From NCBI GenBank assembly GCA_029260015.1, contig JAJDEB010000036.1:434001-498000 (forward strand): DNA of 64,000 nt, written 5' to 3'. The translations under genes and the position numbers were made by a program. The number at the start of each line of letters is the position of its first letter. Positions within the stretch are counted from its first letter, which is position 1. This stretch comes from Phycisphaerae bacterium (lineage in GTDB: Bacteria > Planctomycetota > Phycisphaerae > UBA1845). Positions 53,620 to 63,114 of the stretch are shown piece by piece. The notes below the pieces were generated by a model. The model ran no database searches. It was not told where the DNA came from and worked only from the letters and a program-made list of their open reading frames with translations.

Positions 53620-54045
53620 TTATGGACAATCCGGGGAGCGTTTGGGTGCGTTGGCGTCGCCGCCAGCCCCCGCCTGATTGAAAAGTGGTGCGTCCGTCTC
53701 AAGGAAAACCCGCACGATCAACTCCTCGATCGATAGTCCTTGAGTGGAGCCATCGCTACCGTTTACAGCTCGCACACTGTCGTTGATCGTTTTGGTCAGG
53801 CCCGGCTCATCGGCTAAAAATGGGATGGGAATCTCGATTGAAACTGAGATTGACGGCCCATTTGCGCGGGCGAACCGCTCCATGATGACGTCGTCAAGAT
53901 CCAGCCCATGTTCCATCGTGACCGCGTTCGCACACTCGTCCATCAAATTGGCAAACACCGAGCGGATTTCGGACAGGCATAAGTTGGCAACAGGACGACA
54001 GACCGATTTGCTTGCTTCGCAAAGGCGTCGGGTGTGCTGATCCAC
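53620..54045 (-). CDS. Hypothetical acidic protein
   Basis: The 141-aa reading frame starts at GTG 54045. It has a Cys-containing helical first half (CRPVANLCLSEIRSVFANLMDECANAV) and a beta-like middle (PSISVSIEIPIPFL). There is no recognised domain. Composition is protein-like, but the start codon and expression signals are weak, so a chance frame remains possible. Confidence 0.5.
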   Translation of the reverse strand: MDQHTRRLCEASKSVCRPVANLCLSEIRSVFANLMDECANAVTMEHGLDLDDVIMERFARANGPSISVSIEIPIPFLADEPGLTKTINDSVRAVNGSDGSTQGLSIEELIVRVFLETDAPLFNQAGAGGDANAPKRSPDCP

Positions 54046-54120
54046 GCAACTGGTCTCGGAGACTTCTAAGAGATGTAACTAGTGTAGGCCCACGCGTCAT
54101 TTTACGGGTTGCGTACCACT

Positions 54121-54206
54121 GTCATTCTCGCGAAAGCGGGATTCCACACCCCTTGCGTTACCCGTCGCTCGTTCTGGACTCCCGCATGCGCGGGAGTGAC
54201 GAACCA
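54121..54206 (-). repeat. Palindromic repeat of the CTCCCGC..GCGGGAG type, copy 2 (inverted)
   Basis: This is the reverse complement of the element at 18348-18434, with the outer hairpins well conserved and the centre divergent. It lies 16 bases downstream of the end of the minus-strand gene at 54222. Confidence 0.8.
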
Positions 54207-54221
54207 AAAGCGACCTAAGGG

Positions 54222-55424
54222 CTACCCGAATCGTCCACGCTCGCGGGCAGGTTTACCGGCATTCAAGAGATCCAACTGGATATCGCCGATGTAGCCTTTT
54301 TCCTGGAAATACTTCAAGGCGTCGTGGGTACTTGCGAAGACTTCGGTTGCCGTTTCGGTGATAAACGGTGAAGGCTCGCACTTCGGCTTCCACACCACGA
54401 ACACTTCCTTGGTCACTTCCCAAGCGTGCTGCAGTTCGCGTTCGACTCCGCTCGACAAACCAGGTTTGCCGTCGGCGAGTTCCGGAACGTAGCTGACGAT
54501 CATATCGGCTTGGTCGATTAGCTTGAAGTCGCGGGCATAAATCTGACCATCGATGTCAGCCGCCACCTGCGTCACGTCGTTGACGTTAAGTTGAATCGTA
54601 CGACCGTTGACGTCCACCGAGATCGTTGATTCGCCCTTCTTGGTCGCTTCACCAGCGTCAAACAGCAAACGCTTTTCATCCAAGTCGCCGGGGTCAAATG
54701 CAATAAAGTGTTCGGCGAGTACATCGCGAAACGCATCGATCTCTGCAAGTACGTCGGGCATGTCCATGACGTGCGTCATTGGGAACGATGGATACACACG
54801 CTTGCGACCGGAATCGAACATCAAGCGATACATCGACAAGGCAGCCGCATCGAGATCGCTGCCCCGTGCAAGGATATACGCGTGACCAAAACCGCGAACG
54901 CCTTCGGCCATCGCTTCGGTGACGACCATCTCTTCTTCACGCCACACGAGAATGTCTTTGAGTGTATGTCGCACGCGATGTTTGCGAGTGAGTCGTTCGT
55001 GAATTGCATCGACGTTATCGACCAGCGTCACATAGAGGTTGGCGTCGAACTCGCGCAACTGATCATGATCGTACGCATGAAACAGCCCATGATTCCATCG
55101 GAATGTCGCGTGCGTGTTGACGATGATGTGCTTGGTATCGTTGGCCATCACGAGCAGGTCTTTGAACACGCTGCGACGAAGCGTATCCAGACGTGTTCGC
55201 GGAAGGTCAAGGATGCGGCCGGCAGCAATGTCGGGCGCTTCGGAATACATCCGCTCGCCGACATGGAAGGGCAGAATTTCCTGACCCTTGTCGCGACCGA
55301 TCTTGACGACGCGCTCGACGAATTCCTTCTTGTCCAAGCCGACCTGTCCCGTCAACACTGCACGGACGCCACTGCGGGCCGACTCTCCAAACAACTTGTC
55401 GTGATTGGGGGCTGTTGAGCTCAT
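54222..55424 (-). CDS. Fusion of adenylate-kinase-like P-loop domain and deoxyribosyltransferase-like domain
   Basis: The 400-aa protein has an N-terminal P-loop NTPase-like domain: RAVLTGQVGLDKKEFVERV (a degenerate Walker A, G26-x-x-G-x-x-K32-K), HIIVNTHATFRWNHGLFHA and YVTLVDNVDAIHERLTRKH. This resembles archaeal-type adenylate kinase. The C-terminal part (about 205-375) begins KRVYPSFPMTHV and includes IYARDFKLIDQADMIVSYVP and SSGVERELQHAWEVTKEVFVVWKP, the wording of nucleoside 2-deoxyribosyltransferase-fold proteins. A role in nucleotide metabolism or sensing is inferred. Confidence 0.75.
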   Translation of the reverse strand: MSSTAPNHDKLFGESARSGVRAVLTGQVGLDKKEFVERVVKIGRDKGQEILPFHVGERMYSEAPDIAAGRILDLPRTRLDTLRRSVFKDLLVMANDTKHIIVNTHATFRWNHGLFHAYDHDQLREFDANLYVTLVDNVDAIHERLTRKHRVRHTLKDILVWREEEMVVTEAMAEGVRGFGHAYILARGSDLDAAALSMYRLMFDSGRKRVYPSFPMTHVMDMPDVLAEIDAFRDVLAEHFIAFDPGDLDEKRLLFDAGEATKKGESTISVDVNGRTIQLNVNDVTQVAADIDGQIYARDFKLIDQADMIVSYVPELADGKPGLSSGVERELQHAWEVTKEVFVVWKPKCEPSPFITETATEVFASTHDALKYFQEKGYIGDIQLDLLNAGKPARERGRFG

Positions 55425-55572
55425 AGAAGCATTGTAACAACAATGGCTAGGCGAGCAAAACCCATACGGTTACCTGCGGACACAAAATCGCCAGCGGGCC
55501 TACAGGGTTTGGATCAGTCGCAAAAAGGAGGGTTTGAAAGGGTGCAGTGCAGAAAAAACCACGGACCAACCG

Positions 55573-56091
55573 CTAGAACTTGACCGGGTCTGCGAATTCC
55601 TGAACCCAATAGTACTCGCCGTCGGGCGTGGTGCGAACCGCGATACCGATCTCGCGCCATTGGGATGACAGGATATTGTCACGATGCTCAGGGCTGGTCA
55701 TCCAATCATCGAAGACATCTTCAGATGAGTCCTGCCCGGTGGCGAGATTCTCACCCATTGTAAAATAGATGTACCCAGCCCGGGTTAGACGCTCGCCCGG
55801 ACCCAGCTTCGACTTGGGGCTGTGGTGCGAAAAGAATTCGTCTTCGATCATCTGGCACGCATAATCAGCCGCCACATCTGTCAGCGACTGATCCGTGATC
55901 AATGGCATCAAGCCTTCAGCCACTCGAGCCCGGTTGACTCTTTCGAGCAGGTCGTCAGACAATCGGAATTGATTAATCGGGATTTCGCAAAAATTCTTGG
56001 CGCTCTCTTCTTGCGTCGCGCCGGTAGACGTGCAACCCGTGGCCAACAAACCGCACATAGCCACCAGACTGAATACGCTTCGTTTATTCAT
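55573..56091 (-). CDS. Lipoprotein with CAP/SCP domain
   Basis: The 172-aa protein has a lipoprotein signal peptide (MNKRSVFSLVAMCGLLATGC, Cys20) and one CAP domain. Motifs: LLERVNRARVAEGLMPL, LTDVAADYACQMIEDEFFSHHSP (with the site His), GENLATGQDSSEDVFDDWMTSPEHRDNILSSQWREIGIAV and YYWVQEFADP. CAP proteins are common bacterial exports of unclear function. A longer form from 56160 is possible but would bury the lipoprotein signal. Confidence 0.9.
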   Translation of the reverse strand: MNKRSVFSLVAMCGLLATGCTSTGATQEESAKNFCEIPINQFRLSDDLLERVNRARVAEGLMPLITDQSLTDVAADYACQMIEDEFFSHHSPKSKLGPGERLTRAGYIYFTMGENLATGQDSSEDVFDDWMTSPEHRDNILSSQWREIGIAVRTTPDGEYYWVQEFADPVKF

Positions 56092-56320
56092 GCCTGACGA
56101 TTTCCAAAGAACAACACCGGTTTCGATGGGAACTTCAATCACAATCACGGGCATCAACACTGAGACTTGGCCATTGGCGACAAAGTTCTTTCAGCCAAAA
56201 TCATTTGGCTCACCCAGTATATATTGGTACTTCGGCATTTAAGTGTAGAAAAATCAAATGTCGCGGGCAACGAAGGGGTTGTAATTAATCGTAACAGCAT
56301 ATTAACAATCGAGATATGCG

Positions 56321-57949
56321 TCATTCCCGGTGCAGAATCATGAAAGTGACATCGTCCGATTGCCGTCCAGTGGCAAAGTACGCCCGAAAATCAGATAGCA
56401 ATTCATCCAGGGCGGAGGATGCCGGTTGTCCGAATAAATCGGAAATCGCGCTGACCAGTTGCCCGCGACCCATGGCTTGTCCGGCTTCGTTGGTGACGGT
56501 GTAACATCCGGGGGTGAAGAGAATCAACGTCTCGCCATCTTCCAATCGACCCGCCCCACCACAATAGGCATGCTCGCGAAGCTTACCGATTGCCGGTGCA
56601 GAGTCCTGCACCAATGATCGCAGTTGGCCTCCCGCACCGACGACGGCTGCCCCCATGTCGCCTGCGGTTGCGAATTGCATCGCCCCGGTTTTGGGGTTCA
56701 TCACAAAACCGGATGCCACCATTTCGCACGGTCGTTGCGGATCATGAAGAATCCAATTTAGCGCCCGAAACAAAACGTGCGGTGGATCGGCATGGAGCCC
56801 AGCCAGTCGAAATGCCGCCCGCACCTGTGCCATCGCCAACGCCGCGTGAGTCGCGGTGCCAAAGACATGACCGCAGACGAATGACGCAAGTCCGTTCGGC
56901 AAGCGCATCACGTCAAAAATGTCACCGCTGGTGTCCAGTCCGGGTTTGCAATACATCGCCATTTGCAACCCCTCCCACTGTGGAACGTTGGTGGGGTCCA
57001 TCAAAGATTGCAATTCGCGCACGAACGAAAGCTCACCGGCTTTGATTGAGTCCTGAAGTTCAACCTGATCGGCGACGATGCGATCAAGTTGCTTCGCGAT
57101 GACAATACCCATCGCCAGAAGACTGTCGAAATCCATCTGGCTAAACGGTACGCCTTCATGGCGCTGATCGACATAGATGATGCCCAGCACGCCGCGATCG
57201 GCGACGAGCGGAACGCACATCAATGTGCCCACCGGGTACGCCTCGAGTTTGCTGCATAGAATCGATTGATTGCGCTCGGTACAGCGGTAGACATAGGTGT
57301 CGATCAAATGGGGATCGCCGCCGAGCGAACCATCTTCCATTCGCGTTTCGACAAACTCCAATCGCCCGTAACTTCTCCGCCGCGTACCGACCCATACCTG
57401 TCGGGCGCTGAATTGATCGTGAATATGGCGAATGCATGCTCCCATCAAACTGGAGAGATCGGCGCACCTGTTGATTTCAAACGCCAAGTCGGCGAGCTTC
57501 GCAACCATTCCATCGGGCAGTGCAATGTTCTCTGCCGCATCGCCGCGGACCACGGCTCCGGATGGCAAGGGATGCTCGCGGATTTTCGAGGCGGCTTCCA
57601 TGATCGCGGAGCGCGGTGCTGTCTCACTGGTCCTGTCCAGAAAGACCTTCAACCGAAATCGCGAAATCATGATTTCATCGTTGTGGCGAAGCTGAACCTC
57701 GTCGGTCGATTCAATCGAATTGAGATAAATGCGGGTGTACTCTGCGGGCGAATCTGGCGGAATTTCGCAGTATTCGATGAACCAATCTGAACCGTTTCGG
57801 CGTCGAATCCGGAAATGCTCCTCTGCCACCCGGACATCGGGTAGGAACAGCTCGCAATCTGACGTGGACCCGACCCGGATAAGCTCGACCTGATCCGCAA
57901 AATCGAATCCGCGAGTCGGTCGCTCATTGTCGGTAATCACGATATGCAC
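56321..57949 (-). CDS. FHA-GAF-PP2C (SpoIIE-like) protein with altered metal ligands
   Basis: The 542-aa protein (GTG 57949) has an FHA domain at about 8-105 (LIRVGSTSDCELFLPD..VAEEHFRIRR), a GAF domain at about 165-295 (VGTLMCVPLVADRGVLGIIYVDQRH) and a PP2C/SpoIIE-like domain at about 325-540. The latter keeps the first aspartates GDIFD (D343, D346) and the last SDDVTFMIL (D532, D533). But the second-site Asp of GDVxGHG is His361 (CGHVFGTATHA), and the Asp of TDG is Pro480 (FTPGCYTV). Catalysis is therefore doubtful; it may be a sensor or regulator of phospho-signalling. It is divergent from mqnD. Confidence 0.85.
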   Translation of the reverse strand: MHIVITDNERPTRGFDFADQVELIRVGSTSDCELFLPDVRVAEEHFRIRRRNGSDWFIEYCEIPPDSPAEYTRIYLNSIESTDEVQLRHNDEIMISRFRLKVFLDRTSETAPRSAIMEAASKIREHPLPSGAVVRGDAAENIALPDGMVAKLADLAFEINRCADLSSLMGACIRHIHDQFSARQVWVGTRRRSYGRLEFVETRMEDGSLGGDPHLIDTYVYRCTERNQSILCSKLEAYPVGTLMCVPLVADRGVLGIIYVDQRHEGVPFSQMDFDSLLAMGIVIAKQLDRIVADQVELQDSIKAGELSFVRELQSLMDPTNVPQWEGLQMAMYCKPGLDTSGDIFDVMRLPNGLASFVCGHVFGTATHAALAMAQVRAAFRLAGLHADPPHVLFRALNWILHDPQRPCEMVASGFVMNPKTGAMQFATAGDMGAAVVGAGGQLRSLVQDSAPAIGKLREHAYCGGAGRLEDGETLILFTPGCYTVTNEAGQAMGRGQLVSAISDLFGQPASSALDELLSDFRAYFATGRQSDDVTFMILHRE

Positions 57950-58157
57950 GAAAGGCCCGTTTCGATGTCTCCCGCAGGCACACGGCTCACAATTCACATG
58001 TGCCCACCGAGGGAGCCAAACATACAATCCTTGTAAAGGTCGCCATCAAGGGTCGATGGTCCGCGCTTTTGCGATTCGGGTGGATCGACCATCGGCCTGT
58101 TTTCGAGTATACCAACCGCCCGTAGACACCGAAAGAAAAAGCATCAGTGAGAGATTC

Positions 58158-59000
58158 ATGACCGAAAAAACCTTATTGCTTGGCCACAGCCCCGACCCCG
58201 ACGACGCATTCATGTTTTACGGATTGGCGGCTGACAAAATCGACTCGAAGGGCTGGAAATTCGAGCACATCCTTCAGGACATCCAGACGCTCAACGACCG
58301 ATCAATGCGGGGCGAGTTGCACATCACCGCGGTCAGCGTTCACGCGTACCCATTGATTGCTTCGCGGTATGCGCTGACGTCATGTGGGTCCAGCATGGGC
58401 GACGGGTATGGGCCCATCGTTGTCGCCCGTGAACCGATTGACATTGAAGGCCTTAAGGGCGCACGCATCGCCGTTCCGGGCATGACCACGACGGCTGTTC
58501 TGGCACTCAAGCTGCTCCTCGGTGCCGATGCTTTTGAACCGATCGTGGTGGACTTCGACAAGATCCTCAATCACGTCGCCCTCGGCCACGCAGACGCGGG
58601 GCTGGTCATTCACGAAGGCCAACTGACGTACTCCAATAACAACCTCAACCTGATCGTTGACCTCGGTCAGTGGTGGAAGGAGCAGTATGACCTCCCGCTA
58701 CCGCTCGGCGCGAATGCCATCCGTCGCGACCTCGGCGAAGAGAACATGACCGAGATCGCTGGCGTTTTGAAAGACAGCATTCGCTACGGGTTGGAACATC
58801 GATCAGAAGCCGTCGAACACGCGCTCCAATACGCCCGCGACATGGGCACAGACCTCGCCGATAAGTTCGTGGGCATGTACGTCAACGAATGGACGATCGA
58901 TTACGGCGATGTGGGCCGCAAGGCGATCAACCTGCTGCTCTCCAAAGGTGCGGAGGCGGGCATCGTCGCGCCGATTGGAGAGATCGATTACATCGGCTAG
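58158..59000 (+). CDS. mqnD: 1,4-dihydroxy-6-naphthoate synthase
   Basis: MqnD acts in the futalosine route to menaquinone, releasing 1,4-dihydroxy-6-naphthoate from cyclic dehypoxanthine futalosine. The 280-aa protein has the family start LLLGHSPDPDDAFMFYGLA, then TLNDRSMRGELHITAVSVHAYP, TSCGSSMGDGYGPIVVAREP, RIAVPGMTTTAVLALKLLLG, GHADAGLVIHEGQLTY and a C-terminal helical part. Longer in-frame starts from 57927 would run into the divergent promoter region; ATG 58158 gives the normal N-terminus. It is 10 bases from nadE and probably cotranscribed. Confidence 0.94.
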   Translation: MTEKTLLLGHSPDPDDAFMFYGLAADKIDSKGWKFEHILQDIQTLNDRSMRGELHITAVSVHAYPLIASRYALTSCGSSMGDGYGPIVVAREPIDIEGLKGARIAVPGMTTTAVLALKLLLGADAFEPIVVDFDKILNHVALGHADAGLVIHEGQLTYSNNNLNLIVDLGQWWKEQYDLPLPLGANAIRRDLGEENMTEIAGVLKDSIRYGLEHRSEAVEHALQYARDMGTDLADKFVGMYVNEWTIDYGDVGRKAINLLLSKGAEAGIVAPIGEIDYIG

Positions 59001-59010
59001 CGGACGTTGA

Positions 59011-60672
59011 ATGCACATGTTGATTGCGTTGGCACAAATCAATCCGACCGTTGGTGACATTGACGGAAACTGCACCAAGATCTTCAAGTCGATCGAAGTC
59101 GCTCGCGACAAAGGCGCAGACCTGGTGCTTTTCCCGGAACTCTGCGTCCCCGGTTATCCTCCGCGCGATCTGCTGCACCGCAAGGATTTCGTGCAACGCA
59201 ACGTCAATGCCATCGAACACATCGCTGCCGCCTGCAAAGGGATTATCGCCGTGGTCGGTTTCGCCTCGCCCAACACCGAATCTGCGGGCAAGGAGTTGTT
59301 CAACGCTGCCGCCATCTGCCAGGATGGCAAGGTTTTGTCGGTCTATCGAAAACGCCTGCTCCCAACATACGACGTCTTTGACGAATCCAGATACTTCGCC
59401 CCCGGTGAAACGAACAAATCGCTCAACGTCACCGTTTCGGGCAAGCATGTGCAGATTGGCATCACCATTTGCGAAGACCTCTGGAACGACGAGCCGTTTA
59501 TCAACCGTAGACTCTACGGCGCCGACCCGATCGCCGACCTTGCGAAACAGCAGGTCGACTTGATCGTCAATATCTCAGCGTCGCCCTTTTCGATGGGCAA
59601 GCAGCGCCAACGTGAAGAGCTGTTTTCCCGCCAGGTGGCAGAACATAACATCCCCCTCGCGTTGGTGAATCAGGTCGGTGGCAATGACGATCTCATCTTT
59701 GACGGTGCGAGCGCATACTTTGATGCCACCGGCAAATGCCTAGTGCGGGGCAAGTCCTTTGCGGAGGACATGCAGTTTGTGGATACCGATCGCCCGGCAA
59801 CGTCGCCGCCACTCGAAATACCTGAGGACATTGCTGCCGTCCACGACGCCTTGGTACTCGGGACGCGTGACTATGTGACCAAGTGCGGATTCTCTGACGT
59901 GGTCATTGGCTTGAGCGGTGGAATCGATTCGGCGGTCACCGCGGCGCTCGCGGTCGAAGCACTGGGAAAAGAACACGTTCACGGTGTGGCGATGCCATCG
60001 CGTATCAGCAGCGACCACAGTGTTGATGACGCCCAGCAACTATCAACAAATTTTGGGATCGATCACCGCGTTATCCCCATCAACAGGATTCACCAAGCCG
60101 CCGAAGAAACGTTGGCCAAAGAGTTCGCAGGCATGCGCCCCGGTATCGCCGAAGAAAACATTCAAGCGCGAGCGCGGGGCGCCATCTTGATGGCCCTGTC
60201 CAACAAGTTCGGTTGGCTGCTCTTGACGACCGGCAACAAGAGCGAACTGGCTGTTGGATACTGCACGCTCTATGGCGACATGTGTGGCGGGTTGGCTGTC
60301 ATCAGCGATGTCCCCAAGATGATGGTCTACGCACTGGCTGACTACATCAACGAAAAGGCAGGCACACCGCTCATTCCTCAAAACACGATCGACAAAGTCC
60401 CCTCTGCTGAACTGCGGGAGAACCAGACAGATCAGGATAGCCTGCCCCCCTATGACGTCCTCGACGCAATTTTGCAGCAATACGTCGAACAAGATCTGGA
60501 CATCGCGGATATCGTAGCCAACGGATTTGATCGGGAGTTGGTGGTTGAAATCGCCCGCAAGGTCGACCGCAACGAATACAAGCGAAAGCAAGCCGCCACC
60601 GGCTTGAGAGTCACATCGCGGGCTTTTGGGTCGGGCCGGCGTATGCCCATCGCCGCGAAGTACACATATTAG
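59011..60672 (+). CDS. nadE: Glutamine-dependent NAD+ synthetase
   Basis: The enzyme amidates nicotinate adenine dinucleotide to NAD+. The 553-aa protein has an N-terminal nitrilase-type glutaminase domain with the Glu in LFPELCVPGYPPRDLL, a Lys near RKRLLPTYDVFDE and the Cys in TICEDLWND, and a C-terminal synthetase domain with GLSGGIDSAVTAALA (PP-loop), EENIQARARGAILMALSNK and TTGNKSELAVGYCTLYGDMCGG. All three glutaminase residues are present. Follows mqnD after 10 bases. Confidence 0.95.
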   Translation: MHMLIALAQINPTVGDIDGNCTKIFKSIEVARDKGADLVLFPELCVPGYPPRDLLHRKDFVQRNVNAIEHIAAACKGIIAVVGFASPNTESAGKELFNAAAICQDGKVLSVYRKRLLPTYDVFDESRYFAPGETNKSLNVTVSGKHVQIGITICEDLWNDEPFINRRLYGADPIADLAKQQVDLIVNISASPFSMGKQRQREELFSRQVAEHNIPLALVNQVGGNDDLIFDGASAYFDATGKCLVRGKSFAEDMQFVDTDRPATSPPLEIPEDIAAVHDALVLGTRDYVTKCGFSDVVIGLSGGIDSAVTAALAVEALGKEHVHGVAMPSRISSDHSVDDAQQLSTNFGIDHRVIPINRIHQAAEETLAKEFAGMRPGIAEENIQARARGAILMALSNKFGWLLLTTGNKSELAVGYCTLYGDMCGGLAVISDVPKMMVYALADYINEKAGTPLIPQNTIDKVPSAELRENQTDQDSLPPYDVLDAILQQYVEQDLDIADIVANGFDRELVVEIARKVDRNEYKRKQAATGLRVTSRAFGSGRRMPIAAKYTY

Positions 60673-60746
60673 CCGCCCGAAGTACTGCACGCATAGCGGT
60701 TTAGGGCCAATTTTCCCTGATCACACGAATGGTAAAAAAGAACAGA

Positions 60747-60780
60747 GGGAAGGTGCCGCCGTGGCGAGTAGCACCTTCCC
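60747..60780 (+). terminator. Hairpin after nadE (probable terminator)
   Basis: GGGAAGGTGC and GCACCTTCCC are exact complements (10 bp) around a 14-base loop, followed by TTCTGAATT. A second hairpin, GCTTTG-A7-CAAAGC, follows at 60855-60873 and gives a T-run on the minus strand, suiting the converging gene. Confidence 0.5.
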
Positions 60781-60923
60781 TTCTGAATTACTGCTTAGCT
60801 GCGTTTGGCGAATCTCGGTTTATCGCAAGACTTCGGAATTTCCCAAGTCGCGATGCTTTGAAAAAAACAAAGCCCCGAATCATCGCCGAATCGCAATCGA
60901 CGAGTTAGTGACGCCTGAGGGCG

Positions 60924-61247
60924 TTACTTCCTCTTCGCTTTACGCTTCTTGCGCTTCGGGGCAGCCTTCTTCTTGGTTGTCTTCCGCTTAGCAGTTTTCT
61001 TCTTAGCGGTTTTCTTCTTTGCGGTTTTGCGCTTCGCGGTTTTCTTCTTAGCTGTTTTCTTCTTAGCTGTCTTCCGCTTGGCGGTCTTACGCTTAGCGGT
61101 TTTCTTCTTTACTGTCTTCCGCTTGGCGGTTTTGCGCTTTGCCGCTTTCTTCTTGGTTGCCTTTTTGCGCTTAGGCGCTTTCTTTCTGGTTGCTGCTTTT
61201 TTCTTTGTAGCTTTCTTTCGTTTTGCGACTTTACGTTTCTTGGCCAT
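60924..61247 (-). CDS. Lysine/alanine-rich histone-H1-tail-like protein
   Basis: The 107-aa protein, starting MAKKRKVAKRKKATKKK, is nearly half Lys/Arg. Residues about 36-91 are a run of pentapeptides AK(K/R)KT. This is the composition of histone H1 C-terminal tails and of bacterial H1-like proteins (Hc1 tail, AlgP type). No globular domain. A near-perfect Shine-Dalgarno, AAGGAGGT, seven bases before the ATG and a consensus TTGACA upstream predict strong expression. Likely binds DNA non-specifically and compacts the nucleoid. A start at 61466 is rejected. Confidence 0.88.
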   Translation of the reverse strand: MAKKRKVAKRKKATKKKAATRKKAPKRKKATKKKAAKRKTAKRKTVKKKTAKRKTAKRKTAKKKTAKKKTAKRKTAKKKTAKKKTAKRKTTKKKAAPKRKKRKAKRK

Positions 61248-61273
61248 TGATATGACCTCCTTTCTTGAACGAA

Positions 61274-61301
61274 ATGGTAACTGTGCGAAAACCCGTGTCA
61301 A
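61274..61301 (-). promoter_or_regulatory. Promoter of the Lys-rich histone-like gene
   Basis: On the minus strand TTGACA, 16 bases, TACCAT, then about 20 bases to the SD. The remaining 360 bases up to folE hold nothing I can name beyond an AT-rich stretch. Confidence 0.5.
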
Positions 61302-61660
61302 AATTTTTCTGTAAAAAAATGAAAAAAGTTCTTGCACGATTTTTGCCAAATCGACGCGCGCACACTGGTATCGCGCGGTGTGTTCGCGGTGTGTTGTTGA
61401 CGAAATTGGGTCACCGGAATTCAATTCATAGGTTGAGAAACGACACCAACCGCGGCGCATAAACAAAATTACCTATTTGCCAATAGGGGACATGATTTTT
61501 CAGATAATGCGGCGACCGGACACATCTTTTTTTGCGTTGCAAGCAAACTGCGTGTACACCCATTAACGCCGGTCACTACACTAGAAACGAAGTTTTTTGC
61601 ATCCTGGATCGCTTTTGAACAGCGTTTTGGAATGCGTCCTTTTTGATTGTGAGACAACAC

Positions 61661-62224
61661 ATGGAAAACGTAGACTTGGACCGAATCGAACACGCCGTAC
61701 GCGAAATTCTTTGCGCTGTTGGGGAAGATCCTGACCGTGAAGGCCTCCTCAAGACACCGCGCCGCGTCGCGAAAATGTACGCCGAACTCTTCAGCGGATT
61801 GCACCTCGATCCGTGCCGCCACCTCGAAACTTTTTTTACAGAAACTTATGACGAATTGGTCGTCTTGAGGGATATCTCCTTCAACTCGATGTGCGAACAC
61901 CACCTCATGCCTTTTGAAGGAAAGGCCCACGTCGCCTATCTGCCCGACGGAAAAGTCGTCGGATTGTCGAAGATGGCCCGCGTCGTTGACGAGTTCGCCA
62001 AACGACCTCAAGTGCAGGAGCGGCTTACCACGCAGATCGCCAACAGCATGATCGAATGCACGGCGGCTAAGGGTGTCGCGGTCGTTCTAGAAGCCACCCA
62101 CACCTGCATGACTTGTCGTGGCATTAAGAAATCCGGGAGCCTAATGGTCACTTCTGCGATCCGCGGCGTCTGTCGAAGCGATGCCCGAACCCGCTCTGAA
62201 GTGATGACGCTGCTGCATCGTTAG
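61661..62224 (+). CDS. folE: GTP cyclohydrolase I
   Basis: The enzyme converts GTP to dihydroneopterin triphosphate, the first step of folate or pterin synthesis. The 187-aa protein has [19 protein letters not shown], the zinc/substrate motif [22 protein letters not shown] (Cys and His ligands), [23 protein letters not shown], and the second Cys in THTCMTCRG, followed by SAIRG. ATG 61661 gives the normal start; a TTG at 61643 is also in frame. It is divergent from the histone-like gene. Confidence 0.96.
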   Translation: MENVDLDRIEHAVREILCAVGEDPDREGLLKTPRRVAKMYAELFSGLHLDPCRHLETFFTETYDELVVLRDISFNSMCEHHLMPFEGKAHVAYLPDGKVVGLSKMARVVDEFAKRPQVQERLTTQIANSMIECTAAKGVAVVLEATHTCMTCRGIKKSGSLMVTSAIRGVCRSDARTRSEVMTLLHR

Positions 62225-62249
62225 TGGCTGCTCTGTAGCTAGAAAACGA

Positions 62250-63026
62250 CTATTGCGGCAGCGCGAAGAATGCTGCTGTGTTGCTCGTCGTTTGGGCGGC
62301 TAACTTGTCGAACGGTACGCTACGAAGCTCGGCAAGAAACCGAGCGGTGTGAATTACATGCGCGGGCTCATTGGGGCGCACATGTCGGACAGGAGTGGGT
62401 GAAAGATATGGTGCGTCTGTTTCCAACATGAGATGTTCGAAAGGATACGCGCGTGCAATCGACTGCAACTCGGTCGAACCTTTGAATGTCACAATTCCGG
62501 TGAACGAAATTCGCCATCCATTGGCGGCGATGCGATGGGCTTCTGCCTCGGTCCCGGTGAAACAGTGAAACACCACCGGGCGATCTTTGAAATGGTGATT
62601 GATCAGTGCGGCTTCCACGTCGTCGTACGCCTCGCGACAATGCACGACCAACGGATAATCCAGTGTCGCCGCCCATGTGAGTTGTTGATCCAAGACGCGT
62701 TGCTGTGAAGTGGGATCGCTGAAGTCGTAGTGATAGTCCAACCCCAACTCACCGATTGCCACCACGCACGATTCGCTCGTCAGAACTGCCAACCGATCCC
62801 AGTCTTCGTCTGCGACCTTGGCGGCTTCGTGCGGGTGAACCCCGACGGAGCAGTACACATCCGACCGTCCACTTGCCAGGCGCACGCACGATTCGGAGTC
62901 AGCCGCGTCGCATCCGATGGTAATCACTTTCGACACACCGGCATCGTGGGCTCGTTGCATGACATCTTCGACGTGGGATGACAACGTGTCGCTGGTCAGG
63001 TGGGCATGTGAATCGATCAGTTGCAT
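62250..63026 (-). CDS. tatD: TatD-family metal-dependent deoxyribonuclease
   Basis: TatD-family enzymes are metal-dependent DNases/hydrolases involved in DNA repair and quality control. The 258-aa protein begins MQLIDSHAHL (metal His pair) and has GVHPHEA, GELGLDYHYDFS, VVHCREAYDD, VFHCFTGT and ETDAPYLSPTPVRH, all typical signatures. Length is typical. It is convergent with folE. Confidence 0.94.
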   Translation of the reverse strand: MQLIDSHAHLTSDTLSSHVEDVMQRAHDAGVSKVITIGCDAADSESCVRLASGRSDVYCSVGVHPHEAAKVADEDWDRLAVLTSESCVVAIGELGLDYHYDFSDPTSQQRVLDQQLTWAATLDYPLVVHCREAYDDVEAALINHHFKDRPVVFHCFTGTEAEAHRIAANGWRISFTGIVTFKGSTELQSIARAYPFEHLMLETDAPYLSPTPVRHVRPNEPAHVIHTARFLAELRSVPFDKLAAQTTSNTAAFFALPQ

Positions 63027-63114
63027 TTGCCAGCGGCCCTTTTACGAGACGATCCAAACTCCGAGACATTCAGGCCTCGAATTCATCTCTTGAGTTTAAC
63101 GCATCGAATTCGAT

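Noticed and set aside
60960..61150. CRISPR array
   Set aside because: The short, regular repeats are 15-bp coding units of the Lys-rich protein without spacers.
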